From assembly GCF_900537065.1 (NCBI RefSeq), contig NZ_UNRC01000003.1, forward strand, positions 62,001 through 126,000: 64,000 nucleotides of DNA. Reading direction: 5' to 3'. Source of the DNA: Sphingorhabdus sp. Alg239-R122 (lineage in GTDB: Bacteria; Pseudomonadota; Alphaproteobacteria; Sphingomonadales; Sphingomonadaceae). Shown here in pieces: positions 10,005 through 19,416 of this stretch. A program made the translations under genes and the position numbers. Under the pieces are notes generated by a model. It was not told the origin of the DNA. It did not search any database and was given only the letters and a program-made list of their open reading frames with translations. The number at the start of each line of letters is the position of its first letter. The first letter of the stretch is position 1.

Positions 10005-11264
10005 TTATGCAAGGTGCCGCCATTGTCCGCGTGTGTCATACACCTCTTTACCCTCCAGTTTGGTCTTATCCATATCAGCAAAAGCCTTATGGTCCACCAG
10101 GAGGATGACAATGTCACAATCTTGCATCGCCGTGTCTATGTCCACCAGCCTGGCAGCGGACCCATCAAACTGGTGCGGCAATTCACTGGCATAGGGTTCG
10201 ACAATCTGGACGCGTTCGCCGTATTTTGCAGCTATAGCCTGTGCGACTTTCAATGCCGGGCTTTCGCGGAAATCGTCGATATTGGCTTTGAAAGACAGGC
10301 CAAGACAGGCGATTTTTGCATCAGGGTGCGCATCAGCCATGGCCTCTACGCGGCCAATGACATAATCGGATTTGCCGTCATTTACGCGGCGCGCTGTCGC
10401 GATCAGGGGCGTTTCATCGGGCGCACTGTCAACCAGGAACCACGGATCAACCGCAATGCAATGGCCGCCCACGCCCGGGCCGGGTTGCAATATGTTCACG
10501 CGCGGATGCCGGTTGGCCAGCTCAATGACATCCCATACATTCAGGTCCATCTTATCAGCAATCAGCGAGAGTTCATTGGCAAAGGCAATGCTGACATCGC
10601 GCGAGGCATTTTCGACCAGTTTCACCATTTCCGCAGTGGCGGCTGTGGTTTCAATACACTCGCCCTTCACGAAAATCTGGTAAAATCCACGTGCTTTTTC
10701 GGCGCAATGCGGTGTAATGCCGCCGATTGAACGGTCGTTTGAGACAAGCTCGGCGATGATTTGCCCGGGCAATACGCGTTCGGGGCAATAGGCGACATGT
10801 ACATCCATATCGCCATCACCAGCCTTGGCAATTTTCAGATCAGGGCGTTCTTCGGCCAGCAATGCTGCCATTTTATCTGTCGTGCCAATTGGTGAAGTCG
10901 ATTCCAGTATGACCAGATCACCTTTCTTGAGTACAGGCGCGATACGTTTTGCTGCGTCCAGTACATAAGTGATATCAGGCACATGGTCGCCAACAAACGG
11001 TGTGGGCACGGCGATAAGGAATACATCACTTGCGCGCGGTTCCATCGAGGCGGACAGGCGGCCGCAGGCAACCATGTCACGGACCAGCACGTCAAGATCA
11101 TGTTCCTCAATATGGATTTCACCGCGATTGATGGTGTCAACCACGTCCTGTTTCACGTCGAGGCCCAGCACATTGCAACCGGATTGCGCGATAACAGCAG
11201 CAGTGGGCAGGCCGATATAGCCGAGCCCAACCATAGTGACATTGGGAAGAGTGTCAGATTGCAT
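10005..11264 (-). CDS. wecC: UDP-N-acetyl-D-mannosamine dehydrogenase
   Basis: The protein has 419 residues and belongs to the UDP-glucose/GDP-mannose dehydrogenase family. It oxidises UDP-ManNAc to UDP-ManNAcA with NAD. The Rossmann motif GLGYIGLP lies near residue 13 and the catalytic cysteine motif GPGVGGHCI near residue 260. The frame is open upstream to 11426, but the ATG at 11264 has an AGGA about 11 bases upstream and gives the standard N-terminus. The wecC start overlaps the end of wecB by 11 nt, indicating translational coupling. Pairing with wecB on the same strand supports ManNAcA rather than GlcA synthesis. Confidence 0.92.
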   Translation of the reverse strand: MQSDTLPNVTMVGLGYIGLPTAAVIAQSGCNVLGLDVKQDVVDTINRGEIHIEEHDLDVLVRDMVACGRLSASMEPRASDVFLIAVPTPFVGDHVPDITYVLDAAKRIAPVLKKGDLVILESTSPIGTTDKMAALLAEERPDLKIAKAGDGDMDVHVAYCPERVLPGQIIAELVSNDRSIGGITPHCAEKARGFYQIFVKGECIETTAATAEMVKLVENASRDVSIAFANELSLIADKMDLNVWDVIELANRHPRVNILQPGPGVGGHCIAVDPWFLVDSAPDETPLIATARRVNDGKSDYVIGRVEAMADAHPDAKIACLGLSFKANIDDFRESPALKVAQAIAAKYGERVQIVEPYASELPHQFDGSAARLVDIDTAMQDCDIVILLVDHKAFADMDKTKLEGKEVYDTRGQWRHLA

Positions 11265-12375
11265 TTTTGATAATTCCTGCGATTTTTGCGGCAGACGTGC
11301 CGTCACCAAATGGATTATGCGCCTTGGCCATGGCGGCATAGGCATCCGCATCATCGAGTAATATGAAAGTTTCCGATACGATTTTGGCGCGATCTGTCCC
11401 GACCAACTTGGCGGTACCTGCGGCAACGCCTTCGGGGCGCTCAGTCGTCTCGCGCATAACTAGCACAGGCTTGCCGAGCGCAGGGGCTTCTTCCTGCACA
11501 CCGCCGCTATCGGTCAGCATAATGTCTGCGAGCGACAGCAAATGCACGAAATGCGGGTAATCCAGCGGTTCGATCATCGCGACATTATCCAGTCCCGCCA
11601 AGGCCTCATCCATGACTGCACGAACGTTGGGGTTTGGGTGCACTGGGAAGATGATGGCAACATCATCACGCGCGGCGATATCCGCCACGGCGGCCGCAAT
11701 ATTTTCCAAGCCACCGCCAAAGTTTTCGCGCCGGTGGCTGGTGACGCCGATGATACGTTTGCCCGCAAAACGTGATTTTAATTCGTCCAGACCGGATGCC
11801 AGTTGCGGCTCTGCCTCAATCCGCTGTGTTACCCAGTGCAGAGCGTCAATAACGGTATTGCCGGTAATATGGACATGGTCCGGGTTGACCGCTTCCTTGC
11901 GCAGCGCCTCGGCAGATGTTTCGGTAGGTGCAAAATGGAGGTCGGCTATATTGCCGATAATCTTGCGGTTCACTTCTTCGGGCCAGGGGTGGTAGATATT
12001 GTAACTACGCAGTCCTGCCTCAACATGCCCGACAGGTATCTTGCGATAATAAGCGGCCAGCGCCCCCACCATCGCGGTAGCAGTGTCGCCCTGTACTATC
12101 ACGCGATCTGGCTTTACTTCATCCATGACCTCACCAATTCCAGTGAGCAGGCGCGCTGTCAGCGCATCGAGCGACTGGTCTGGACGCATCACGTCAAGGT
12201 CATATTGCGGCGTGACTCCACCAATTTCCAGGACTTGATCCAAAATTTCGCGGTGCTGCGCTGTTACGCATGTAACGGGTTCAAATCCTTCGGTATTTGC
12301 AAATGCATGCAAAACAGGGAATAGCTTGATAGCTTCAGGCCGTGTTCCGAAAATAGTAAGTATCTTATAAGTCAA
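11254..12375 (-). CDS. wecB: UDP-N-acetylglucosamine 2-epimerase (non-hydrolysing)
   Basis: The protein has 373 residues and interconverts UDP-GlcNAc and UDP-ManNAc. Visible family motifs are GTRPEAIK at the N-terminus, HVEAGLRSYN with the following PEEVNR element, and LTDSGGVQEEAP near residue 285. Length is typical. It is the first gene of the minus-strand unit wecB-wecC-epimerase-hslV-hslU and is divergent from the endonuclease/exonuclease/phosphatase-family gene. A promoter is expected in the ~115-140 nt between them. With WecC it should supply UDP-ManNAcA for the nearby polysaccharide assembly genes. Confidence 0.95.
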   Translation of the reverse strand: MTYKILTIFGTRPEAIKLFPVLHAFANTEGFEPVTCVTAQHREILDQVLEIGGVTPQYDLDVMRPDQSLDALTARLLTGIGEVMDEVKPDRVIVQGDTATAMVGALAAYYRKIPVGHVEAGLRSYNIYHPWPEEVNRKIIGNIADLHFAPTETSAEALRKEAVNPDHVHITGNTVIDALHWVTQRIEAEPQLASGLDELKSRFAGKRIIGVTSHRRENFGGGLENIAAAVADIAARDDVAIIFPVHPNPNVRAVMDEALAGLDNVAMIEPLDYPHFVHLLSLADIMLTDSGGVQEEAPALGKPVLVMRETTERPEGVAAGTAKLVGTDRAKIVSETFILLDDADAYAAMAKAHNPFGDGTSAAKIAGIIKNAI

Positions 12376-12516
12376 GACAGGGTCTCATCATGTTTGAAAA
12401 GGCGGGAATATATGGTCGCCGCTATATGAAGAAAGCCTTGTCAGTGCAACCTCAATTGGCTAGGCGCGCGAACAGGCCGGTACAGGCCTATGGCAAAGCG
12501 TGGGCAGGAAATGGTT

Positions 12517-13494
12517 ATGGATAGAGCAGGCCGTGTTTCACATGCCGGGCAGCCTTTATGGCGGAGGCCCGGTTTTTACTTGCACTGGATCCCGCGTCTT
12601 GCGGTGATCGGTCTTGCCCTATGGCTGCTCAGCTGGTTCGCCATTGGCGATAGCTTGCGCTATCTGGGCTTTATCCATTCGGGTGCATTCATATATGGCC
12701 TGATGGGGTTGCTGGCGGCTGTGATCATGGCGGTTCGTCGCGACTTTATTTGGGCTGGGCTGGGGGCTGTTCTTGCACTGGGCGTCCTGTCCCATGGCAA
12801 TGGATATAACATGTCGGCGGGCGAAGCCGCGAAAGAGGCCGGAAGCATACGCGTCGTCAGTGCATCACTGCGCGGCCGTAATCGGCAGATGGAGGCTGCT
12901 GCCGAGCGGCTTGCCAGCTATGATGCTGATATTATCGCGGTACAGGAAGTGTCGGATTTCGCGCAACTGTCAAGCGCGCTGGAAAAGGCGAGCGGAATGA
13001 AGTGGCAGAGCGTGTCAAAAGGCCCGCTGTCCATATTTGCGCGCGGACCGGTAGAATATAGCACCGGCGAAGAGTTGGACTCCGTCCTCAAAGCGCAGAT
13101 TAGTTACAAGGGCAATCCGCTTGCCATATGGACAATTCGCGCGCCTAAAAACTATGCGCGCCCTGCAGAAAACAGGGCTTTTTCTGTCGCTTTGAGAAAT
13201 TCCGCACGCGAAGAAAAACCGCATTTTGTTGTTGGCGACTATAATGCCACACAATGGAACGACAGCTATGTGCTTATGGATGCAATCATGCAAAATGCAC
13301 AGGCCAGCGCCGGGCTGGGGCAGGGTAGCAGCTTTCCGGCACGCGGCCGCCGCAGCGGCATTTTAGGCGCATTTGCCCGCATCGATCATATTTTCGTACG
13401 CAATGATCTGAAGGTGCATAATGCATTTACCGGTCAGGCCAGTGCGGGGGCGGATCACCATCCCGTTATTGCAGATGTCACGGTAAGACCGTAG
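12517..13494 (+). CDS. Membrane-anchored endonuclease/exonuclease/phosphatase family protein
   Basis: An N-terminal region with about three hydrophobic segments (roughly residues 20-100) precedes an EEP-fold domain. Metal and catalytic motifs are visible: VQEVSD (the acidic ligand), GDYNATQW, FARIDHIFV and the C-terminal GADHHPVI. This resembles YafD/EndG-type EEP proteins with a transmembrane N-terminus, whose substrate may be nucleic acid, phospholipid or inositol phosphate. I prefer the ATG at 12517 because AGGA lies seven bases upstream; an ATG at 12490 is in frame too. It is transcribed alone, convergent with the gene at 13516-14706. Confidence 0.8.
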   Translation: MDRAGRVSHAGQPLWRRPGFYLHWIPRLAVIGLALWLLSWFAIGDSLRYLGFIHSGAFIYGLMGLLAAVIMAVRRDFIWAGLGAVLALGVLSHGNGYNMSAGEAAKEAGSIRVVSASLRGRNRQMEAAAERLASYDADIIAVQEVSDFAQLSSALEKASGMKWQSVSKGPLSIFARGPVEYSTGEELDSVLKAQISYKGNPLAIWTIRAPKNYARPAENRAFSVALRNSAREEKPHFVVGDYNATQWNDSYVLMDAIMQNAQASAGLGQGSSFPARGRRSGILGAFARIDHIFVRNDLKVHNAFTGQASAGADHHPVIADVTVRP

Positions 13495-13515
13495 GCAGCC
13501 GGCGCGCCGATTCAG

Positions 13516-14706
13516 TTAGTCAACGCTTAGCGTGATCGCGCCGATGCGCAGACGTTTTGCGCTAGACACGCCGCCTAAAGGAGTTTCGAGAGCCAGCCGA
13601 TAGGCGCTGCACGTGCCCGAGACAGGAATCGTCCAGCCATTTTGCGCAGGGCCATTGGAGCGGAAATACTGCTTGTTGCCTTCGGTGCCCAGGCATGTCA
13701 AAGACCAGCGCATGTCATGCATATCACGCAGTGCGCCGCCATCCACATCGGCGGTCAGACGCGCCGTGCCAGAGGCAATGCGTAGGTTGCGCCATGTAAG
13801 ATCGCCAATGGCGCGGCGATCAAGCTCCAGGTCGAGTGTCATGGGATTGCCATTTCCGTCCTCTTCGACAGAGGCAAATATTGAGCGGCCTGTGCTGAGG
13901 CGCCAGTCAAAGGGCAGTGGCTTGTCAACACGTTCGCCTGTGGGCCAACTTAGACGCGCCATTTTGCCCGACTCTACGGCGATGCCGTCTTCTGGGAAAA
14001 ATTCCGTCCACAGGCTGAGTGCCCTGCTTTCCTGGCCCTTGCTGATAAGCAGGTTGACATAAGGTGTCATTTCCCGCCGTGTCGCAGGTGCAGGGCTGTC
14101 CTTTAGTGCGCGGACCAGACCTTCAAAACCATCATATTGCTTAGCAGGCGTATTTTTGCGCGTTGCAAAGAAATTTTCACGCCAGTTCGGCATATTGGCA
14201 AATTGCGCTTTGAGCGGCTCGGAAAGTTTTGGTTCCTGCCCCGCGAGGTTGAAGATGCTGAAAATCTCCTCCTGCACCTTGCGCCGCCGCAACAAGGCAT
14301 CGGTGTGTTTAATGGCGGTTCCATAATCTTCACCAAGCAAGGCTTGCTGTAGCAACCATGCCTGTCCTGCGCTGTCGCGCCAGCTCATTTCACCGCTGAT
14401 TTTCACGAGGCGAAGTCCAGTTTCTTCCTTACCTGCTTCGAAATCAGTTATGCCCACCGTGCGTAGCGCTTCGACATGGGCAAGCGATTTACCCAGTGCT
14501 TTCAGGGCCAGGTCACGGGCTATTTTCTTTTCACCGGCGGCATAGGCATCAGATGACAGGCGAGCCAGAGATTCGCCGCTGTCACCCGGGATAGTAATGG
14601 CCGTCATATATTGATTGCCATTGGTGGCGGCTTCGGACAGGCCGGTGCTGATAACCGCTGCTGCAATTGCGGTACCTGCCAATATCCTGACTATACTGCT
14701 TATCAT
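13516..14706 (-). CDS. Exported protein of unknown function downstream of the Wzc-like gene
   Basis: This 396-residue protein has an N-terminal signal peptide (cleavage probably after LSEA) followed by an alpha-helical, TPR-like half (about residues 45-220). The second half (about 240-396) is rich in beta-strand pattern and contains a cysteine pair (SLTCLG and SGTCSAY). I do not recognise a catalytic motif. It lies 39 nt downstream of the Wzc-like kinase gene in the order wza-wzc-this gene, so a periplasmic role in polysaccharide export or assembly is the natural guess. The function is unknown. Confidence 0.75.
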   Translation of the reverse strand: MISSIVRILAGTAIAAAVISTGLSEAATNGNQYMTAITIPGDSGESLARLSSDAYAAGEKKIARDLALKALGKSLAHVEALRTVGITDFEAGKEETGLRLVKISGEMSWRDSAGQAWLLQQALLGEDYGTAIKHTDALLRRRKVQEEIFSIFNLAGQEPKLSEPLKAQFANMPNWRENFFATRKNTPAKQYDGFEGLVRALKDSPAPATRREMTPYVNLLISKGQESRALSLWTEFFPEDGIAVESGKMARLSWPTGERVDKPLPFDWRLSTGRSIFASVEEDGNGNPMTLDLELDRRAIGDLTWRNLRIASGTARLTADVDGGALRDMHDMRWSLTCLGTEGNKQYFRSNGPAQNGWTIPVSGTCSAYRLALETPLGGVSSAKRLRIGAITLSVD

Positions 14707-14745
14707 CTTGCTGGCCTGTCTGGTTTTTCCGGAACCGGAAGAAAG

Positions 14746-16923
14746 CTACTTGCCCTCTGCCTTCGTACGACCATAAGTGTAATCATAACCATAATAATTG
14801 CCATAGCCGGTGCTGCTAGCGTCAAATTTGGTGAGCAATACGCCCAATATATTGGCGTTTGCATCGCCCAGACGGCGCATGGCTGTCTTGGTTTGGCCGC
14901 CATGCACCTTGCCAGCTTCCACCACCAAAATGGCACCGTCGACTGCGCGTGCGATTTGTGGGCTGTCGGCAAGGCCCATCACAGGCGGTCCGTCGATCAG
15001 GATAACATCAAACTGGTCCTTATGCTGCTCCATGAAACGACGGATCGTACCGGTGACCATAAGCTCGGCCGGATCTGGCGGAATAGGACCGCAGGACAGG
15101 AACTGGAAACTGACGCCTTCAGGATTCTGGACTTCGCGTTCCAGCGAGCTGTTTCCTGTCAATACCGATACAAAGCCGCCATTATTGTGCAGGCCAAGAT
15201 AGCCATGCAGCGATGGAATGCGAAGGTCGGCATCGATAAGCAGCACGCGTTTGCCCGCACGGCCAAAGCTTTCTGCAATTGCTATCGCGCTGGTACTTTT
15301 ACCCTCGGCCGGCTGGCTACTGGTCATCAGCATGGATGAAGGCGCACCATCGGCAGTGCTGAAATCAAGCGAGGAACGGACGGAGGCATAGGCCTCTGCG
15401 ATTGCCGACTTGCGGTCGCCCAGTGCCTCGATGATTGTCATGTCCGTATCATAAAGCGGTGTAGTGCCCAGCAACGGCAGGCCAAGCTTGCGCTTGACGT
15501 CATCAGGTGAACGCACCGAGTCATCAAATGTCTCACGCAGGAAGGCAAGCAGTGCGCCCAGAGCGAGGCCTGCAAACAAGGAGAGCAGGATGTTGATGAA
15601 TGGCCGCGGAGACACTTTACGGGCATCTTCCGCTGTGTCGATTATCGAAATATTGTTGGTCGCGGCATCTGCATTCGTGCTGACTTGTTTATAGCGTTCC
15701 AGCAGCGACTGGTAGAGTGTGCGATTGGTGTCAACCTCACGGCTAAGCAGGTTCAGCTCAATACGCTTGTTCTGTTCTGCCAGCGTGGCATCTTTCAGGC
15801 CACCCAGACTCTGGCTGAGTGATGCTTCCTGCCGCCGTGCGACTTCATAGGCATCACGGATTGAATTGCGAATATCCTGGGCCAGGTTGCGGATCTGGCT
15901 GTCAATCGATGCCATCTGCGTGGATTTATCCTGCATGACAGGATGGCCAGGCTTATAGCGTTCGGTTAGTTCGCGCAGTTCCGCCTCTTTTTGTGCACGT
16001 TCATTCTGCAATGCCTGAATTGTGGAGTTGCCGAGAACTTCTGGCATACTCATTAACGGGGTACGCTGCGCTTGTTTCCATTTTTCCTCAGCCAGAATCC
16101 TGTTTGTCTTGGCGGCTGCGACATCATTGTTCATCTGCACAAGATTCGCAGTTGTAATCGAGCGTGGCGCCGCTTCATCCGAAGATGTCGAAACCCCGTC
16201 GCTGGCGTCGATTATCTGCGAATTTTTCGCATAGAGAATGGCCAGTTTTTCAGATTCTTCCAGCCGTTTCTTGGTATCGGCGATTTCTTTTTCCAGGAAG
16301 TCGCGCGCATAGGATGTTGCTTCAAAACGCTGCTCGATATTGCCGGTGATCAGGTTTTCGGCATAGGAGTTTGCCACCTTGACCGCAGTTTGCGGGTCAG
16401 GACTGGTAAAAGTGATATTCGCGATATTCGAATTGAATGGCAGGGTGATCTGAACATTGCTGGTCAGTGCCTCAATCACCTGTGCCCGGCGAATACGCTG
16501 CACATTATCGCCCGTACCGGCTTCGCTCGCAGGCTCCACATTCATGGCGACCAGGAAATTGTCATTTGCGGTCAGGCGTAATTCATTTGCTACCCGGGTT
16601 GCCATGCTACGGCTTTTGATGAGGTCTACCTGGCCCTGTACATAGCGCTGGACTTCACCGCCGCGCAGTTCGCGTTCAATAGCACCTTCCTCAACGATCG
16701 TATCATTGCGCGCCTCGATTTGTACTGACACGCCCGCCGTATATTGCGGGGTCATCAGGAAAGTCGCGATAATTCCCAGCAAGAGCGCCGCGAGGACACT
16801 GGCAAGGACGACGTAACGCTGGCGGTATGCCATTGAACGCAAGTCACCTAAGTTAAAGGAAAAGCCACCGCTTTCCTCGTCGTAGCGGTCTTCCAGGTCA
16901 CTGGCTGCATAACGGTCGTTCAT
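14746..16923 (-). CDS. Wzc-like polysaccharide co-polymerase with cytoplasmic tyrosine autokinase
   Basis: The protein has 725 residues. Domains in order: a short cytoplasmic N-terminus, TM1 near residue 40, a Wzz chain-length domain, a long periplasmic coiled coil (about 205-410), TM2 within the proline-containing segment around 450, and a BY-kinase domain (about 510-710). Kinase motifs are Walker A (QPAEGKST), A-prime (LIDADLRIPS) and Walker B (ILIDGPP). The C-terminus is a tyrosine cluster (YGNYYGYDYTYG), the autophosphorylation site. It controls chain length and export together with the outer-membrane Wza-like protein encoded 22 nt upstream. A separate Wzb-type phosphatase is not present in the window. 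Confidence 0.93.
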   Translation of the reverse strand: MNDRYAASDLEDRYDEESGGFSFNLGDLRSMAYRQRYVVLASVLAALLLGIIATFLMTPQYTAGVSVQIEARNDTIVEEGAIERELRGGEVQRYVQGQVDLIKSRSMATRVANELRLTANDNFLVAMNVEPASEAGTGDNVQRIRRAQVIEALTSNVQITLPFNSNIANITFTSPDPQTAVKVANSYAENLITGNIEQRFEATSYARDFLEKEIADTKKRLEESEKLAILYAKNSQIIDASDGVSTSSDEAAPRSITTANLVQMNNDVAAAKTNRILAEEKWKQAQRTPLMSMPEVLGNSTIQALQNERAQKEAELRELTERYKPGHPVMQDKSTQMASIDSQIRNLAQDIRNSIRDAYEVARRQEASLSQSLGGLKDATLAEQNKRIELNLLSREVDTNRTLYQSLLERYKQVSTNADAATNNISIIDTAEDARKVSPRPFINILLSLFAGLALGALLAFLRETFDDSVRSPDDVKRKLGLPLLGTTPLYDTDMTIIEALGDRKSAIAEAYASVRSSLDFSTADGAPSSMLMTSSQPAEGKSTSAIAIAESFGRAGKRVLLIDADLRIPSLHGYLGLHNNGGFVSVLTGNSSLEREVQNPEGVSFQFLSCGPIPPDPAELMVTGTIRRFMEQHKDQFDVILIDGPPVMGLADSPQIARAVDGAILVVEAGKVHGGQTKTAMRRLGDANANILGVLLTKFDASSTGYGNYYGYDYTYGRTKAEGK

Positions 16924-16945
16924 TTTTACAAAACCTTATAAATCA

Positions 16946-17674
16946 TCAAAAGCGGGTAAAGATACCCAGCAGCGGGGCCGTTTTCAGGAAGTCCTGGAAA
17001 CCCTGTTTAAAGCCGGAGAAGCCAACGACAACAATATCACCCGGCAGGATCTGCGGGTTTTCTGCTTCGCCAGCGCGGATTGCTGTATAATCGAAAACGG
17101 CAACCAAGTTTTCACCATCAACCTTACGGAAAACAGCAATTTCTTTCAATTTTGCCGTAGAGGTAGGGCCGCCCGCCATGGCAATCGCGCCAATAAGGGT
17201 GGTGTTCTGTGTCATGGAGAAGACACCTGGCCGTTCCAGCGCGCCTTCAACGGTCAGGCGCCGTGAATTCACCTTAAGGATATTTACGGCGACATCCGGG
17301 TTTACCAGATAATCCTCGCCATAACGCCGCTCCAGCTCGCTGGACAGCTCTTGCGGTGTCTTGCCAACTGCGCTCACCTGTCCGATCAGTGCCATTTCAA
17401 AACGTCCGCCGGTATCGACGGTGACTTGCTGCAGGCTAAGGTCAGGTTCGCGGAATACAGTGACGCTCAGTTCGTCCTGGGGACCAATCTGATAGGCTGG
17501 ATAGGCATCGGGGAAAGATTGGGAGGATGCCGCGGAAGTTGTCAGGATGTTCGCAGTTTGTGGGACACTGCCGGATACTACATCGCGGCTGCCATAACAT
17601 GCCGTTAGCGCGGTGCATGCACTGGCCATCACAAGCCAACGTGCCATCACTGTGCGTTTGGAAAGCGATTGCAT
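16946..17674 (-). CDS. Wza-like polysaccharide export lipoprotein
   Basis: The protein has 242 residues. It has a signal peptide ending in the lipobox LTAC (Cys26), a Poly_export domain (from about residue 60: YQIGPQDELSVTVF) and one SLBB-type domain (about 145-230). It should form the outer-membrane end of the capsule/exopolysaccharide export channel and dock with the Wzc-like protein encoded immediately downstream. It is shorter than E. coli Wza (about 380 residues), as is usual for sphingomonad export lipoproteins with a single SLBB. It is the first gene of the export operon, so the promoter should lie in 17675-17812. Confidence 0.92.
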   Translation of the reverse strand: MQSLSKRTVMARWLVMASACTALTACYGSRDVVSGSVPQTANILTTSAASSQSFPDAYPAYQIGPQDELSVTVFREPDLSLQQVTVDTGGRFEMALIGQVSAVGKTPQELSSELERRYGEDYLVNPDVAVNILKVNSRRLTVEGALERPGVFSMTQNTTLIGAIAMAGGPTSTAKLKEIAVFRKVDGENLVAVFDYTAIRAGEAENPQILPGDIVVVGFSGFKQGFQDFLKTAPLLGIFTRF

Positions 17675-17812
17675 TAATTTTTTCCCGTCCGGTTTTTAAA
17701 TTCTCTGTTATCATGAACGTGGTTATGCCGGGGTAAGCCGGACACAACTGTCCCGTCCATCTCGATTCCAGTCTCTAGCTGAAAGATGTTTGTTGTAAAA
17801 GGCAAAAGGGTT

Positions 17813-19252
17813 TTATCCTTGTTCCGCTGCGACAGGATGGTCGGCCGCATGCACGGCCTGATGCCGTGATTCAGGCCGCTTGCGCCTGCCGGAAGCGGCG
17901 ATAATGGACAGTAGCAGGGAAGCGACAGCCATGATGGACAGGCTGCGCAAGGGATAATCGGTCAATGAATGTAGCGCAATAAAGGCCAGTGCCGCGATGG
18001 CATAGCCTGCCATACCCGATGTTCCTTTGTTCTGGCTGCTACGAAACAGCTGAAACGCACGCCGTACGGCCCAGAATACCAGGCCCGCTGTTATGGCGAG
18101 GCCGAATATACCCGCTTCTATGCCAATTTCCAGATATTCGTTATGCGCATTGTTCACATAATGCGTGCCGACAATGGCGAGTGTCTCATTTGCCCTGAAT
18201 GCCGTGTCGAATGTCCCCAAACCCGAACCGAAAGGCATATACTGCCACATTGCATTCCACGCATCGGGCCAGAATTCAAAACGGTGGTCTTCATTCTGAC
18301 TGAAACGCTCCACCAGCGTATTAATGGCCTGAAATCGCCCGGTAGACAGCATGGCCGCGATCAGGGCCGCAATAGCCGCTGCTATGCCGCCAATGATCCA
18401 CAGCGCCTTTTTACGAAAGCGCGCTGGCAGCAGTGTATATGCCACAAATATGAGCGCTGGGAGCAACAAGGCTGTGACGGTGCGGCTGTTGGTGGCCAAT
18501 ATGGCGAATGCCAGTACCAGCACCACCGCCGATAGCAGCATGATCTGCCCGGGATTGGAATTGCCTGACCGCCGGGTGGCAAACAGCTCCGCGGCAACAA
18601 AAATGGCGATCAGCAGGAGTTGCGCCATATGGTTGCGGTTTGCAAACAGACCGATGGGCAGGCCTTTATGAGACGTCTGGTAAAGATAGAAACTGTTTCC
18701 GCCCGATATGGCTTGCAGGAATGATGCGCCAAGATTGACAATAACCATAATGAGCACGAGCATGAGCAGCAGCCTTCTTTCCTGCACGTCCAGGTGCATG
18801 GCTGCCAGTACTATCCCCAGCGGCACGACCAGGCTGAGCCCGCTCTGCAAGGTCATTTCCGGGTCAATCGACCATGGTCGCCAGGGCTGGCTTTCATATA
18901 GCAATCCCGAAGCCTCAGCCAGCAGTTCACGGCCGGGAAGCGTCTGCCAAAGAGCGGGAGGGAGGGGGATAAGCTGCGCTATCACCAGCACCGCCGCCGC
19001 ACCCAGTAATATTACAAGGCCCCTGAATGTAGGCCAGTTTTCGGCTGAACGCATATTACCCAAGCCAATCACCAATGCCGGAATCGCGGCGAGTTGCACA
19101 AGCATTTCGAAAAGCGCCGTCCGGCTCCCTCCTCCGCCCAACAACAGTGCCATGACAAGCAGAAAGCCCGATGCCCAGAAAGCATGGCTTCGTCCCGCTA
19201 TTACAGGGCGCTTTTTATCATTGATAGGAAAAGAAATATTATCGTTCATCAC
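17813..19252 (-). CDS. O-antigen ligase/polymerase family membrane protein (Wzy_C)
   Basis: The protein has 479 residues with about ten to twelve hydrophobic segments and a large periplasmic loop near residues 300-380. The Wzy_C signature is visible: GSGLGTFD followed by a histidine-containing HNEYLEIGIEAG motif, the loop shared by WaaL ligases and Wzy polymerases. It acts on undecaprenyl-linked oligosaccharides at the periplasmic face. A second candidate of the same superfamily lies at 26088-27392. Which one polymerises and which one ligates cannot be settled from sequence. It is divergent from the flippase gene. Confidence 0.88.
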   Translation of the reverse strand: MMNDNISFPINDKKRPVIAGRSHAFWASGFLLVMALLLGGGGSRTALFEMLVQLAAIPALVIGLGNMRSAENWPTFRGLVILLGAAAVLVIAQLIPLPPALWQTLPGRELLAEASGLLYESQPWRPWSIDPEMTLQSGLSLVVPLGIVLAAMHLDVQERRLLLMLVLIMVIVNLGASFLQAISGGNSFYLYQTSHKGLPIGLFANRNHMAQLLLIAIFVAAELFATRRSGNSNPGQIMLLSAVVLVLAFAILATNSRTVTALLLPALIFVAYTLLPARFRKKALWIIGGIAAAIAALIAAMLSTGRFQAINTLVERFSQNEDHRFEFWPDAWNAMWQYMPFGSGLGTFDTAFRANETLAIVGTHYVNNAHNEYLEIGIEAGIFGLAITAGLVFWAVRRAFQLFRSSQNKGTSGMAGYAIAALAFIALHSLTDYPLRSLSIMAVASLLLSIIAASGRRKRPESRHQAVHAADHPVAAEQG

Positions 19253-19416
19253 TTGTTTCAGGGCCAGTTTTCAGCTCTCTTAGTGGGGCGCTCCCCGATA
19301 TGCAATTCCTGTATTGAATTTTGCAGGAAGTGCATAAACAAGCAAAGCTGAATATAAGATTGCACTTGCGCTCGGAAGAAAAACAAACAAAAGGGGCGCA
19401 AAAGAAGGATGTGGCG

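Noticed and set aside
11265-11426. N-terminal extension of the wecC frame
   Set aside because: It overlaps the 3' end of wecB and the standard N-terminus with its ribosome site is at 11264.
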